Below, piece by piece: positions 48,332 to 57,151 of a stretch of DNA of 64,000 bases (within the stretch, counting starts at the first letter, position 1; each line of letters opens with the position of its first letter). This stretch comes from Roseateles oligotrophus (GTDB lineage Bacteria; Pseudomonadota; Gammaproteobacteria; Burkholderiales; Burkholderiaceae_C): the NCBI RefSeq assembly GCF_014204525.1, contig NZ_JACHLP010000004.1:1-64000 (forward strand), written 5' to 3'. The notes below the pieces were generated by a model. It saw only the letters and a program-made list of their open reading frames with translations. It was not told the origin of the DNA and did not search any database. The position numbers were made by a program, and so were the translations under genes.

Positions 48332-48802
48332 TCAGGCACTCAGGCGCACAAAGGGGTTGTAGGCGGCCTGCGTGCTGCGGGCGGCTTGCTCGTCGCAGGC
48401 TTTTTGTTCCTGGCGCTGGACGGCGCGGTTGATCTCCAGGCGACGGCGCTCGATCAGCTTGCCGATCGAGGCCACGCGCATCTCGGCCTGGCGCAATTTG
48501 TCACGGCTGGCGAGCAGGCGCTGGTCGGCGTACTGGGTGATATTGCTCTGGCTGCTGATGGCCTCGTCCAAGCGGCCGCCAAAGCTCTGGTAGCAGCCGA
48601 CGATGTCCATGGTGCCGCGGGCGGCGAATTGCTGGGCCCAGCGCTGCTGGTAGTCGCTGCGGTATTGGGCCAGCTCGCCATGTTGCTGGCGGGCTTGGTG
48701 GGCGCGTTTTTCGGCGTCCTGGAACAGGCGCAGGGCCTCGTCGCGCTCGCTTTCGGCGCGCTCCAGCAGGATGCTCAGGACTTGCAGATTGGCTGAATTC
48801 AT
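48332..48802 (-). CDS. fliJ: Flagellar export protein FliJ
   Basis: This 156-residue, almost entirely helical coiled-coil protein (LLERAESERDEALRLFQDAEKRAHQARQQ...) is the central stalk that works with the FliI ATPase. The ATG chosen (MNSANLQ) lies inside a longer frame whose upstream part overlaps the fliI gap. It is 24 bases from fliK. Confidence 0.88.
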   Translation of the reverse strand: MNSANLQVLSILLERAESERDEALRLFQDAEKRAHQARQQHGELAQYRSDYQQRWAQQFAARGTMDIVGCYQSFGGRLDEAISSQSNITQYADQRLLASRDKLRQAEMRVASIGKLIERRRLEINRAVQRQEQKACDEQAARSTQAAYNPFVRLSA

Positions 48803-48879
48803 GAAACTCACTCCAGGGGGGAGCGCCGGAGCAGGGGCTTGTGCATCCGACCTCCTGTTATCGCGCATATCGGCCGTTC

Positions 48880-50385
48880 TCAAGCTTCCTTAATAAGGGC
48901 AGATAACTGGTTAATACTTTCATTCAAGTGGGCCGGGCTGTGCATGTCTTGCTGCAGCAGGCGGTTGATGTCCGGGTGCAGGCGCACGGCCAGGTCCAGC
49001 TCGAAGTCATTGCCGGGCACATAGGCGCCCAGCTGGATCAGGTCGCGCGCCTTGTTGTATTTGGCGAGCAACTGGCGGCAGCGGCGGGCGGCCTCGATAT
49101 GCGGGCGGGCCGCCACATTCGTCATCACCCGCGAGATCGAACGCTCGATGTCGATGGCCGGGTAATGGCCGGCCTCGGCCAGCTCGCGCGAGAGCACGAT
49201 ATGGCCGTCCAGAATGCCGCGCGCCGCATCGGCGATGGGGTCTTGCTGGTCATCGCCCTCGCTCAGCACGGTGTAGAAGGCGGTGATCGATCCCTCGCCC
49301 GCCAGGCCGTTGCCGCTGCGCTCCACCAACTGGGGCAGCTTGGCAAAGCAGCTGGGTGGATAGCCCTTGGTGGCCGGCGGCTCGCCGATGGCCAGGGCAA
49401 TCTCCCGCTGAGCCATGGCGTAACGGGTCAGCGAGTCCATCAGCAAGAGCACATGCTGGCCGCGGTCGCGGAAGTTCTCGGCGATGGCGGTGGCGTAATG
49501 CGCGCCCTGCATGCGCACCAGCGGCGGCGCATCGGCCGGGGCGGCCACGACGACGGAGCGGCGCAGGCCTTGCTCGCCCAGGATGTCTTCGATGAATTCC
49601 TTCACCTCGCGGCCGCGCTCGCCGATCAGGCCGACGACGATCACATCGGCCTGGGTGTAGCGGGCCATCATGCCCAGCAGCACCGATTTACCCACGCCGG
49701 TGCCGGCAAACAGGCCCAGGCGCTGGCCACGGCCCACGGTCAGCATGGTGTTGATGGCGCGCACGCCGGTGTCCAGCGGGCTGCGCACCGGGTCGCGGTC
49801 CATGGCATTGATGGGGCGGCGCACCATGGGCTCGGCATGCGCCATCTGCAGCGGGCCGGCGCGGTCCAGCGGGTGGCCGTGGGAATCGACCACCCGGCCC
49901 AGCAAGCCATCGCCCATGGGCAGGTGCAGGCCGCGGTCTTCACCGCGGCGCCAGGGGTGCATGGGTTTGCCCAGCTGCGGGCTGATCAGGGGCAGGGCAC
50001 GCGGCAGCACCATGGCACCGCTGGACAAACCCTGAATATCATCGGTAGGCATCAGATAGGCACGGTCGCCCGAGAAGCCCACCACCTCGGCCTTGACCGG
50101 GCGCAGGCCGCGCTGCGGATTGGCGCCCGAGCTGGGCATCTGGATCTCGCAGACCGAACCCACCGGCACCTTGACGCCGGTGGCCTCCAGCACCAGGCCG
50201 GCCACGCGCACCAGCTTGCCCTGCGATTCCAGCGGCACCGGGTTGCCGGCAAAAGCCTGCATATCGTTCAGATACTGCTGCCAACGGCCCGCGCGGGTGT
50301 TGTAGCGAGGGGCGGTGCCGTCCAGGCCCGGCTCGGGCGTGGCGGGGCCATGGGGGTTCAGATCGAGATCCGCAAAGCCGCTCAT
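48880..50385 (-). CDS. fliI: Flagellum-specific ATP synthase FliI
   Basis: This 501-residue ATPase of the F1-beta/type III family has Walker A GLFAGTGVGKS near 200, the RGREVKEF segment, Walker B VLLLMDSLTRYA, and the C-terminal ring-contact domain. It energises export with FliH and FliJ. I start at MSGFADL because the in-frame extension upstream is the repeat element, translated as DTETQRHR. N-terminal residues are longer than in E. coli FliI. Confidence 0.96.
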   Translation of the reverse strand: MSGFADLDLNPHGPATPEPGLDGTAPRYNTRAGRWQQYLNDMQAFAGNPVPLESQGKLVRVAGLVLEATGVKVPVGSVCEIQMPSSGANPQRGLRPVKAEVVGFSGDRAYLMPTDDIQGLSSGAMVLPRALPLISPQLGKPMHPWRRGEDRGLHLPMGDGLLGRVVDSHGHPLDRAGPLQMAHAEPMVRRPINAMDRDPVRSPLDTGVRAINTMLTVGRGQRLGLFAGTGVGKSVLLGMMARYTQADVIVVGLIGERGREVKEFIEDILGEQGLRRSVVVAAPADAPPLVRMQGAHYATAIAENFRDRGQHVLLLMDSLTRYAMAQREIALAIGEPPATKGYPPSCFAKLPQLVERSGNGLAGEGSITAFYTVLSEGDDQQDPIADAARGILDGHIVLSRELAEAGHYPAIDIERSISRVMTNVAARPHIEAARRCRQLLAKYNKARDLIQLGAYVPGNDFELDLAVRLHPDINRLLQQDMHSPAHLNESINQLSALIKEA

Positions 50386-50409
50386 GAGAAGCAAAACTCC
50401 GAAAGACGA

Positions 50410-50506
50410 CCACAGAGACACAGAGACACAGAGAAATGCCAGGAATTCAATTGAATGGCCTCTGTGTCTCTGTGTCTCTGTGTCTCTGTGGTTGAAATTG
50501 AATTCC
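50410..50506. repeat. Microsatellite inverted-repeat element between fliI and fliH
   Basis: Left arm 50410-50434 and right arm 50467-50491 are a perfect 25-bp inverted repeat built from the 8-bp unit ACAGAGAC / GTCTCTGT (three units left, four right). A second inverted repeat, GGAATTCAATT (50442-50452) and AATTGAATTCC (50496-50506), is interleaved with it. The element fills most of the 165-base gap inside the operon. It looks like an inserted repeat of the ccacagagacacagag type found scattered in several bacterial phyla; that comparison is from memory. Confidence 0.8.
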
Positions 50507-50550
50507 ATGTTTCTCCGCGAACGCCGGGTGCTGCCAGGGATTTTGGATGT

Positions 50551-51348
50551 TCATGGCTGACCCTCGGCATCTTCATCGGTGCTTGGCTGGGCCTGACCGC
50601 GGCGGTCTTCCCACAGCGAGGTCTGGCCCATGGCCGCGGCCGCCTGTTGCCAGCGGGCGGCCAGGCTGGCGTCCACGCTGCTGATATCGGACTCGACCTT
50701 GCAGCCACCGCGTGCCACCTCGGGGTCGGGCAGGACTTGCGCCTCGCGGGCCCGCATCTCTTCGCCGGCGCCCTCCATCACCAGGGGGTAGTCGGCCGGG
50801 TTGACGCGCACCCGCACATGCCGGGCCGAGAGCTGCAAGGCCTCGACCGCATCGTGGGCCACCTTGGCGATGTGCTCGGGGCGCTGGCTGATCTCGCTGC
50901 GCACCACCTGACGGGCCAACTCCACGGCACAGCGCGCCAGGGTCCGGGCCATTTCTTCTTCCATGGCGAGGAAGTCGGCATCAAAGTTCTGCACCAGCAC
51001 GCCCAACTGGGCGGCCATCTGTTTGGCAAAGCTCTGCTTGAAGGCGTCGAGCGCGGCCATGCCGTCGCGGTAGCCGTCCTGATAGCCGGCCTGGCGGGCC
51101 TCGTGCAAGAGCTCTGGCAGATCGGGCTCGGGCTCGGGTGTAGGCGGCGGGGTCGTGGGTGGCGGGGCGGGCGCGCTGACCGCAGGGCGCTTCTCGTTCA
51201 TGGCGCCGTGCAAGGCGTCGGGGTTCCAGGCGGCAAAGTCCTGCAGCTCTTCGCGCGGGATGAAGCGGCTATAGCTGCTGGCGCGTGGCGCGTTGGCGTC
51301 GCGCTGCGGCGGCGGCACCTGGCGGGGGGGGGTACGGCTGGCGGACAT
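50551..51348 (-). CDS. fliH: Flagellar assembly protein FliH
   Basis: This 265-residue protein has a disordered Pro-rich N-terminus (about 1-80), a GxxxG-like helical stretch (ARQAGYQDGYRDGMAAL), and the C-terminal FliH domain (about 120-230). It is the peripheral stalk and negative regulator of FliI. It is 15 bases from fliG on one side and 165 bases from fliI on the other because of the repeat element. Confidence 0.92.
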   Translation of the reverse strand: MSASRTPPRQVPPPQRDANAPRASSYSRFIPREELQDFAAWNPDALHGAMNEKRPAVSAPAPPPTTPPPTPEPEPDLPELLHEARQAGYQDGYRDGMAALDAFKQSFAKQMAAQLGVLVQNFDADFLAMEEEMARTLARCAVELARQVVRSEISQRPEHIAKVAHDAVEALQLSARHVRVRVNPADYPLVMEGAGEEMRAREAQVLPDPEVARGGCKVESDISSVDASLAARWQQAAAAMGQTSLWEDRRGQAQPSTDEDAEGQP

Positions 51349-51363
51349 GATTCTTCAGCGCGC

Positions 51364-52359
51364 TCAGACGAACTGGTCGTCGCCGCCACCGGCCAGCACG
51401 ATGGTGCCTTCGTCGACCAGGCGGCGCACGATCTTGAGCATTTCCTTCTGCTCGGCCTCCACCTCGGAGAGGCGCACCGGGCCGCGCGATTCGAGGTCTT
51501 CCTTGAGCGTCTCGGCGGCGCGCGAGGACATATTGCGCAGGATCTTCTCGCGCAGCTCGGCGCTGGCACCCTTGAGGGCGACGATGAGCGATTCGCTCTG
51601 CACCTCTTTGAGCACGGCCTGTATGCCCTTGTCGTCGATCTTCTCCAGATCGTCGAAGGTGAACATGTTGTCCATGATTTTCTGCGCCAGGTCGGCGTCG
51701 GCCTCGCGGATGTAGTCCAGCACCGAGGCCTCGACGCTGGAGCCCAGCATATTGATGATCTCGGCGGCCGACTTGACGCCGCCCAGATTGGATTTCTTCA
51801 TGCGCTCGCCGCCGGCCAGCAGCTGGCTCATCACCTCGTTCAAGTCCTTCAGCGCGGTCGGCTGGATGCCGTCCAGCGTGGCGATGCGCACGAGTACCTC
51901 GTTACGCTGACGCTCTGTGAAGACGCGCAGGACGGAGCTGGTCTGGTCGAAGTCCAGGTGGGCCAGCACGGCGGCGATGATTTGCGGGTGCTCGTTGCGC
52001 AGCAGCTCGGCCACCGAGGTGGCGTCCATCCACTTCAGGCTCTCGATGCTGGAGACATCGCTGCCTTGCAGGATGCGGTCCAGCAGCAGATTGGCCTTGT
52101 CGTCGCCCAGGGCCTTGCGCAGCACCGAACGTACATACTCATCGGTATCGCTGACCAGGGTGCTCTGGGTGCCGGCCACCTCGTCGAAGCGCACCAGCAC
52201 CTGCTCGACCTTCTCGCGCGAGACCACCTTGAGCTTGGCAATCGTCTCGCCCAGGGCCTGCACCTCCTTGGGCTGCAGATGCTTGAACACCTCCGACGCC
52301 TCCTCCTCGCCGAGTGACATCAGCAGAATGGCGGCGTCTTCTACTCCGGATTCGTCCAT
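51364..52359 (-). CDS. fliG: Flagellar motor switch protein FliG
   Basis: This 331-residue protein has an N-terminal FliF-binding domain, a middle domain with the EHPQ motif (LLRNEHPQIIAAVLAHL near 125), and a C-terminal torque domain with the charged helix RNMSSRAAETLKEDLESRGPVRLSEVE. It transmits stator force to the rotor. It is 47 bases from fliF. Confidence 0.97.
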   Translation of the reverse strand: MDESGVEDAAILLMSLGEEEASEVFKHLQPKEVQALGETIAKLKVVSREKVEQVLVRFDEVAGTQSTLVSDTDEYVRSVLRKALGDDKANLLLDRILQGSDVSSIESLKWMDATSVAELLRNEHPQIIAAVLAHLDFDQTSSVLRVFTERQRNEVLVRIATLDGIQPTALKDLNEVMSQLLAGGERMKKSNLGGVKSAAEIINMLGSSVEASVLDYIREADADLAQKIMDNMFTFDDLEKIDDKGIQAVLKEVQSESLIVALKGASAELREKILRNMSSRAAETLKEDLESRGPVRLSEVEAEQKEMLKIVRRLVDEGTIVLAGGGDDQFV

Positions 52360-52406
52360 GAAGTTTCTCAGCGTCGGTCAGTGTGGTTGGCTGGGGCCTG
52401 CGCCGC

Positions 52407-54107
52407 TCAAGCGGCTTCGCCCGTCATCCAGGAGCGCATGATGTTGGCCACGGCGATCGGGTTCTCGCGGGCCAGCAGGCGGGCGCGCTCCAGCTTGTCA
52501 TTGGTCAGCGGGGCTTCCAGGGCGGGCAGGCCGCCGTGGCCCAGCGCGGGCAACTGGTTCTCGTCGTCGACAACGGCATGGAGCTCATTGCCCTCGGCGT
52601 CCTTGTCTTCGGCGGGGGCCGGCGGCGGCGGGTTGGCGGCGCGTATGGCCGGCCGCACCATGCCGAAGACGGCGATCAAGGCAACCGCCACCAGGGCCAG
52701 GGGCACGATGGAGGCGCGCAGCATATCGAGCACGACGGGCTGCTTCCACAGCGGCACATCCGCGCTGTCCTGCTTGTCCACCATGAAGGGGGCGCTGACG
52801 ATCTTCAGCGAGTCGCCGCGCTCCTGGCTGAAGCCCATGGTTTCCTTGACCAGGGCCGTCAGCTTGTCCAGCTCTTCCTGCGGCACCGGCACGCTGTTCA
52901 CCTTGCCCTTGGGGTCGGTGCTGGAGCGGTGGTTCAGCACCACGGCGGCATTCAGGCGCTTGACGGTGCCGGTGGCGTTACGCACCACTCGCACGGTCTT
53001 GTCCAGCTCGTAATTGGTGACGGCCTCGCGGCGGCTGCTGTTGTTGCCGGGCGTGCCGCCGGCGGTCTGCAGCGGGGCCGAGGCGCCGGTGATGGGGGCC
53101 GTGGCCGGCACCGGCGGCTGGTTGGTGGCAGCACCCGGCACGCCGGTGGGCAGGGCCGGTGTGCCGTTCTGGCTCTCGTTGGTCTGCGAGCTGCGCACCG
53201 CGGCCGTCAGGTTCTGGCCCTGGTTGGGCTTGTATTCCTCGGCGGTCGATTCGATCTGCGAGAAGTCCACATCGGCCGTCACCGTGGCGCGCAGGTTCTC
53301 GCGGCCCACCACCGGCTCCAGCAGCTCGTAGATGCGCTTGTTGATATTCGCCTCGATCTGCTGCTTGTACTGCAGCTGCTGGCTGTCCAGGCCGTTGCCG
53401 TTGTCCGTCGTGTTGGACAGCAGGGCACCGGTCTGGTCCAGCACGCTGACGGCCTTGGGTGCCAGCTCGGGCACCGAGGCCGACACCAGGTGCACGATGC
53501 CGGCGATCTGGGCGCGGTCCAGCGTGCGGCCACCGCGCAGCGTCAGCATGACCGAGGCGCTGGGCTTTTGCTGCTCGCGAAAGAAACCGTTCTGCTGCGG
53601 CATGGCCAGGTGCACGCGGGCATCGGCCACATCGGCCAGAGCGGTGATGGTGCGGGTCAGCTCGCCCTCCAGGCCGCGCTGGAAGTTCAGGCGCTCGTTG
53701 AACTGGGTCTGGCCGATGGAGGTCTTGTCCATCAGCTCGAAGCCCACGGTGCTGCCCTTGGGCAGGCCGGCCGAGGCCAGCTTCATGCGCACATCGTAGA
53801 CCTGGGTGGCGGGCACGAGGATGGTGCCGCCGGGCTCGTGGCGATAGGGCACGCCCAGCGTGGTCAGCTGGGCAATGACGGCGCCGCCGTCCTTGTCCGA
53901 CAGGCCGGTGAAGACGGGGCGGAAGTCGCCTTGGTTGGACCACAGCGTGATGGCCAGCACGGCGGCGGCCAGCAGGGCCAGGCCGCTGCCCATCATCAGC
54001 TTGTTGCGCAGAGGCAGGGCCGCCAGGCGCGTGCCAAAGCTCTCGCTGCCGTTCGGGGCGGCCACGGGCATTGCTGCTGTGACGGTGGGGCTGAGAGCGT
54101 TGTCCAT
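52407..54107 (-). CDS. fliF: Flagellar MS-ring protein FliF
   Basis: This 566-residue protein has two membrane helices (about 34-54 and 468-488), a large periplasmic part with the ring-building motifs, and a C-terminal cytoplasmic FliG-binding tail (RARLLARENPIAVANIMRSWM). The region at about 310-365 is a low-complexity insert rich in Thr, Ala and Pro. It is the first gene of the fliFGHIJK run, divergent from fliE. Confidence 0.97.
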   Translation of the reverse strand: MDNALSPTVTAAMPVAAPNGSESFGTRLAALPLRNKLMMGSGLALLAAAVLAITLWSNQGDFRPVFTGLSDKDGGAVIAQLTTLGVPYRHEPGGTILVPATQVYDVRMKLASAGLPKGSTVGFELMDKTSIGQTQFNERLNFQRGLEGELTRTITALADVADARVHLAMPQQNGFFREQQKPSASVMLTLRGGRTLDRAQIAGIVHLVSASVPELAPKAVSVLDQTGALLSNTTDNGNGLDSQQLQYKQQIEANINKRIYELLEPVVGRENLRATVTADVDFSQIESTAEEYKPNQGQNLTAAVRSSQTNESQNGTPALPTGVPGAATNQPPVPATAPITGASAPLQTAGGTPGNNSSRREAVTNYELDKTVRVVRNATGTVKRLNAAVVLNHRSSTDPKGKVNSVPVPQEELDKLTALVKETMGFSQERGDSLKIVSAPFMVDKQDSADVPLWKQPVVLDMLRASIVPLALVAVALIAVFGMVRPAIRAANPPPPAPAEDKDAEGNELHAVVDDENQLPALGHGGLPALEAPLTNDKLERARLLARENPIAVANIMRSWMTGEAA

Positions 54108-54221
54108 GAGCTGACCGTGAGGTGTCCGGTGAAATGCGAGGGCAGGCGGGCGAATTCGTGTGCTTGTTCACGGCGCCACGGGCAAGGTGGCGCGATGACT
54201 GAATTATTCGGATTTGCACCC

Positions 54222-54248
54222 TCAAGAAAGCGGCGAACAAGCCGAGGA
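54222..54248 (+). promoter_or_regulatory. Sigma-28-like (FliA) promoter of fliE
   Basis: TCAAGAAA (54222-54229), 11 bases and GCCGAGGA (54241-54248) match the FliA pattern TAAAGTTT-N11-GCCGATAA in spacing and in 10 of 16 positions. It lies 105 bases before the fliE ATG. Confidence 0.45.
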
Positions 54249-54353
54249 AGCGGCCCTATCTCCCTCCTTCGCGGCGGGGGCTTGGCCCTAGACTTCTCTC
54301 CATCGCCACTCCTGCGTCCCGCATCTGGCCTGCCCAGGCAAGGATGGTTCACC

Positions 54354-54677
54354 ATGGATCTGAAGCTCAAACCGTTTGATTTCGCCCAAGCCGCCGCGCG
54401 CGCCGGCCTGGGCCTGAACGGCCAGCCCTTGGCCAAGTCCAAGGCGGTGGGCGGCGCCAGCTTTGGGGACGCCATGGCCCAGGCCATGAAGGGGGTGAGC
54501 CAGGCCCAGCAGGAATCCAGCCGCCTGCAGCGCGAGGTGCAGCTGGACAACCCCACCGTCAGCCTGGAAGAAACCATGATCGCGATGCAGAAGTCGCAGC
54601 TCGGTTTTCAAGCCACCTTGCAGGTGCGCAACCGGCTGGTTTCGGCTTATTCCGAGATCATGAATATGCAGGTCTGA
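54354..54677 (+). CDS. fliE: Flagellar hook-basal body protein FliE
   Basis: This 107-residue protein has the conserved C-terminal half (VQLDNPTVSLEETMIAMQKSQLGFQATLQVRNRLVSAYSEIMNMQV). It joins the MS-ring to the rod and is the first substrate exported. An AAGGA site lies before the ATG. It stands alone on the plus strand, divergent from fliF; the accessory insert begins after it. Confidence 0.95.
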   Translation: MDLKLKPFDFAQAAARAGLGLNGQPLAKSKAVGGASFGDAMAQAMKGVSQAQQESSRLQREVQLDNPTVSLEETMIAMQKSQLGFQATLQVRNRLVSAYSEIMNMQV

Positions 54678-54816
54678 GGCCGGACACAAGGCCCGGAAGG
54701 GGCTTGTGCCTGCCGAAGGCCAATTGGCGATACAAGCCAATTGGCTGAGCTCGCGCGCAGAGGCCGACAGGCGTCTGTGGCTGAGGCTTTGGCTTACACT
54801 CGCCGGCACGCCCTGA

Positions 54817-55293
54817 CTACACGCGGTAGTCGTACACAAAGCGGCGGATTTTCGTGGCGGTGATGCCTGCCGAATCGGCATGCGCGGGGTTGATGAGGAT
54901 GTTGTCCTCTTCGGCAATGATCACGGACGGCACTGCCAGCAAGGCAGTGGCCGCCAGACGCAGCCATGCCGAACCGAGATTGCGAGAGACGAGACCTTCG
55001 GGGATGGCGTCCCAGCCCACCGTCGGCGGCCGGGTAAGCACTTGGCGCGCCGCCCAGACGGCGTCCGGCACGTCGATCCGCACCAGGAATCGATTCCAGG
55101 GCAGCTTGCCGGCGCCCTTGCCGAAGTGCGCCCGCGTCTCCCATGCCGCCAACGCCACGGAGGTCGCGGCATACGTCAGGTGTTCACCCGGGTGGTTCCA
55201 GCGCGAGCCCTTGCTGGCGGCGCCCTTGCCGGCGAGATCGTCTGCGGTCCATTGGGGCGTATCCGAAGCGATGCGCCACAAGTGGACCGTCAT
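54817..55293 (-). CDS. RES domain toxin
   Basis: This 158-residue RES-domain protein has the Arg-Glu-Ser-type active-site pattern: LWRIA at the start, GSRWNHPGEHLTYAATSVALAAWE, and a late Ser in the SRNLGSAWL segment. Characterised members degrade or modify NAD+ (NADase, NAD phosphorylase or ADP-ribosyl transfer) and halt growth. The gene overlaps the upstream antitoxin gene by 4 bases. It is at the border of the accessory insert next to fliE. All key residues appear intact, so it should be active. Confidence 0.88.
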   Translation of the reverse strand: MTVHLWRIASDTPQWTADDLAGKGAASKGSRWNHPGEHLTYAATSVALAAWETRAHFGKGAGKLPWNRFLVRIDVPDAVWAARQVLTRPPTVGWDAIPEGLVSRNLGSAWLRLAATALLAVPSVIIAEEDNILINPAHADSAGITATKIRRFVYDYRV

Positions 55294-55844
55294 GCCGGCA
55301 GTCCTCCACGCATGCGCCCAAGCACCTGCTCGACAGCGCGCAGGCCTTCATGGTTTCTGAGCATCTCGGCCGGGGTTTTGCCGCCGAGTTCGGGCAATTC
55401 TTCCCGCATCCATTGCGCGAGCCAGGCGTCCAGATCAAAGTCTCGCAACTGCGCAGGATCGCCACTCTCTTCGAGTAAGCGGCGCAGCGTGGCGGCGATG
55501 CGCAAAAAGCCCATGACCCGGTGGCCTGCCACATCTGGCAGCGGATCACCGGCGCCGTCCTTGCGCCGGAATGTCGTCGCTGAGACCCCGATCATGTCCA
55601 TGACGCTGGAGGCGGCCAGGCCGGTCGCGCCAGCGATCACATCGACAAGGTAGGTGGGGACCCCCACCTCCACGGCATCAAACAGCGCCACGCCGGGTGA
55701 ACTCATCACGCGGCCGACCAGATCGTTGAATGCGCTGCGTCGAAAACGGGGGTCCGATTGCCGCCCCTTCACAGAGACGACCCAAAAGTCACTGGCTGAC
55801 CGAGCCTTGCCGCGGGTTGCGGGATGACTTTGTAGCGCCGGCAT
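55290..55844 (-). CDS. Xre/MbcA/ParS-type antitoxin
   Basis: The protein has 184 residues from the ATG with a GGAG site (a TTG four codons upstream is weaker). An N-terminal helical region with an Xre-like helix-turn-helix (about 70-105, VIAGATGLAASSVMDMIGVSATTFRRK) leads to the C-terminal toxin-binding domain (DUF2384-like, about 110-180, with ELPELGGKTPAEMLRNHEGLRAVEQVLGRM). It neutralises the RES toxin and probably represses the operon. Order antitoxin-toxin with ATGA coupling is standard. Confidence 0.88.
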   Translation of the reverse strand: MPALQSHPATRGKARSASDFWVVSVKGRQSDPRFRRSAFNDLVGRVMSSPGVALFDAVEVGVPTYLVDVIAGATGLAASSVMDMIGVSATTFRRKDGAGDPLPDVAGHRVMGFLRIAATLRRLLEESGDPAQLRDFDLDAWLAQWMREELPELGGKTPAEMLRNHEGLRAVEQVLGRMRGGLPA

Positions 55845-56216
55845 GGCTGGCTCCAAATGGCTGATTTCAACAGGGCAAATGGTACATCGATCCAGTCAGC
55901 CCGATTGCCTCGACTGGTAGGGAAGTTAACGCCCTCTACACCGCAGGCGTCACCCAGCCAGGGAGATCGAACGGGGTCACTGCGCTGCGCTGTATTTCTG
56001 CAGAATGAGCTTATCAACGCTGCTTCACCGCAAGCCGACCAAACGCTCTGCGGTGACTAGACAGCCACCCCATGCCCTCCTTCAATGGCGGCAGGCTCAG
56101 GGTACACAAGACATCAGCGTTCACTGCCATCGTGGTCCCCTTGGTTCGGAACTCATGAGCCTTGTCGGCGGGCTATAGTGCCGGCTATCGATGCTGCAAA
56201 TGCCAATCTTTTGATG

Positions 56217-56232
56217 CTGTGTAAAAATACAG
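56217..56232. promoter_or_regulatory. LexA-type (SOS) box
   Basis: CTGTGTAAAAATACAG is an exact CTGT-N8-ACAG palindrome with an A/T-rich centre, the gamma/betaproteobacterial LexA consensus. It lies 3 bases before a short ATG frame and 145 bases before a 75-residue hypothetical gene on the plus strand. Confidence 0.65.
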
Positions 56233-56235
56233 TTG

Positions 56236-56307
56236 ATGAAAAAAATAAAGCTCGACAAGACCCTGGCGCCAATACCGGCCGCCTGTTTTTGCCGACAGGG
56301 TTTTTAG
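56236..56307 (+). CDS. Very short ORF behind the SOS box
   Basis: This 23-codon frame (MKKIKLDKTLAPIPAACFCRQGF) begins 3 bases after the LexA-type box. A small hairpin (CCTGT / ACAGG, then GTTTTT) overlaps its end. It could be an SOS-induced small peptide or the 5' remnant of a lost SOS gene such as a umuD-like one. There is no ribosome site, so it may not be translated at all. Confidence 0.2.
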   Translation: MKKIKLDKTLAPIPAACFCRQGF

Positions 56308-56376
56308 GGCAATAGGCGTTTGCCGCTCGACAAGTCAGACATCACCAGATCCTCAGTACCCTCATCAGAGCCTTCA

Positions 56377-56604
56377 ATGCCTAAAACCCAAGTCACAAAA
56401 AACGAACTCATCGTCATCTGCGAGCAAAAGCTGCCGTCAGAGAGCTTTTACACATCTGACATGCGAGTCAGTGATATTCAGCGCCTGCCATCGGGCTATC
56501 GCGTGGAAATCCTGGTTTCCGATAGCGCATCAGTGCTGAATGTTCTTCAAGGACAGCACTTCTCGCAATGGGTGTCCGACAACTTTGATGTAACCGATCT
56601 CTGA
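56377..56604 (+). CDS. Hypothetical small protein
   Basis: The 75 residues from MPKTQV (an upstream in-frame ATG would add 19). The sequence looks protein-like: KNELIVICEQKLPSESFYTSDMRVSDIQRLPSGYRVEILVSDSASVLNVLQGQHFSQWVSDNFDV, alternating strands and helices with no membrane segment. I do not recognise the family. Base composition is lower in GC than the flagellar genes around it, fitting acquisition with the insert. It might be under the LexA-type box upstream. Confidence 0.5.
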   Translation: MPKTQVTKNELIVICEQKLPSESFYTSDMRVSDIQRLPSGYRVEILVSDSASVLNVLQGQHFSQWVSDNFDVTDL

Positions 56605-57151
56605 GCCTCGATCAAGGTAAGTCTTGGTGCAAACTCGTCAACCGATAGAGTTCTCGTGGCCTTTGTCTAGCGATATCTAACGAGTAAGGACAGGACCGCT
56701 GGTGGCATTCAGATGATGAGTTATGTCCACTGTAGATTGATCCGAGGGATCGAGTGGCCGAGGGCGAACTGGATGGACCATGGCCCGACTGCAGCGAAGG
56801 GTCAATTGTCAAGTTGGCGTCAATGATGCGGGCTTGGCCTCCTGCCGGGCAGCGTTTTTTGCCTGCGGTCTGCGCAAGTGTTGCGCAGACTGCGTGATGT
56901 GAGTTGTTTTGTCGCGTTACTGCTGGTTCGTGGCCGTGCTCGGATCGGCTTTGTCGGGTCGCACTGGTGGCGGCGCGGTGCAGGGCGGCACGGACCCAGC
57001 GCGGCCGGACCCCGCTGCTGGCCGGCAACATGGCGGGCATCAGTGCGCAGCCCAGGGCGCAGCAACTATTTGTCATCCAGCCGTTGCAGACTGTGCTCGC
57101 ATAGCAGGGCCGGTCGCGATCAAGCGGGCATAGTCACAACAAGGTGATGCC
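56605..57151. other. Gene-poor stretch of the accessory insert
   Basis: I see no supported gene. A minus-strand frame of 154 codons spans it but has Ser/Arg/His-rich, non-protein-like composition. A small hairpin of the TTGCGCAGAC type (GTCTGCGCAAGTGTTGCGCAGAC, 56868-56890) is present. It may be the scar of decayed mobile DNA. Confidence 0.4.

Larger units (their letters stand above)
55845..56376. other. Intergenic stretch of the accessory insert
   Basis: No convincing long gene is present; the short frames here have uneven composition and no good ribosome sites. The right part (about 56160-56400) is visibly richer in A and T than the flanking chromosome. It holds a LexA-type box and a 23-codon ORF, listed separately. 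Confidence 0.5.

Noticed and set aside
52383-54353. Long plus-strand open frame upstream of fliE
   Set aside because: It is His/Gly/Gln-rich antisense of fliF. The fliE start at MDLKLK with its own ribosome site is clear.
56085-56315. Plus-strand frame of 76 codons in the accessory insert
   Set aside because: No ribosome site, uneven composition, and it overlaps the LexA-type box in another frame.
56612-57076. Minus-strand frame of 154 codons in the accessory insert
   Set aside because: Ser/Arg/His-rich and unlike a folded protein; no ribosome site or recognisable motif.
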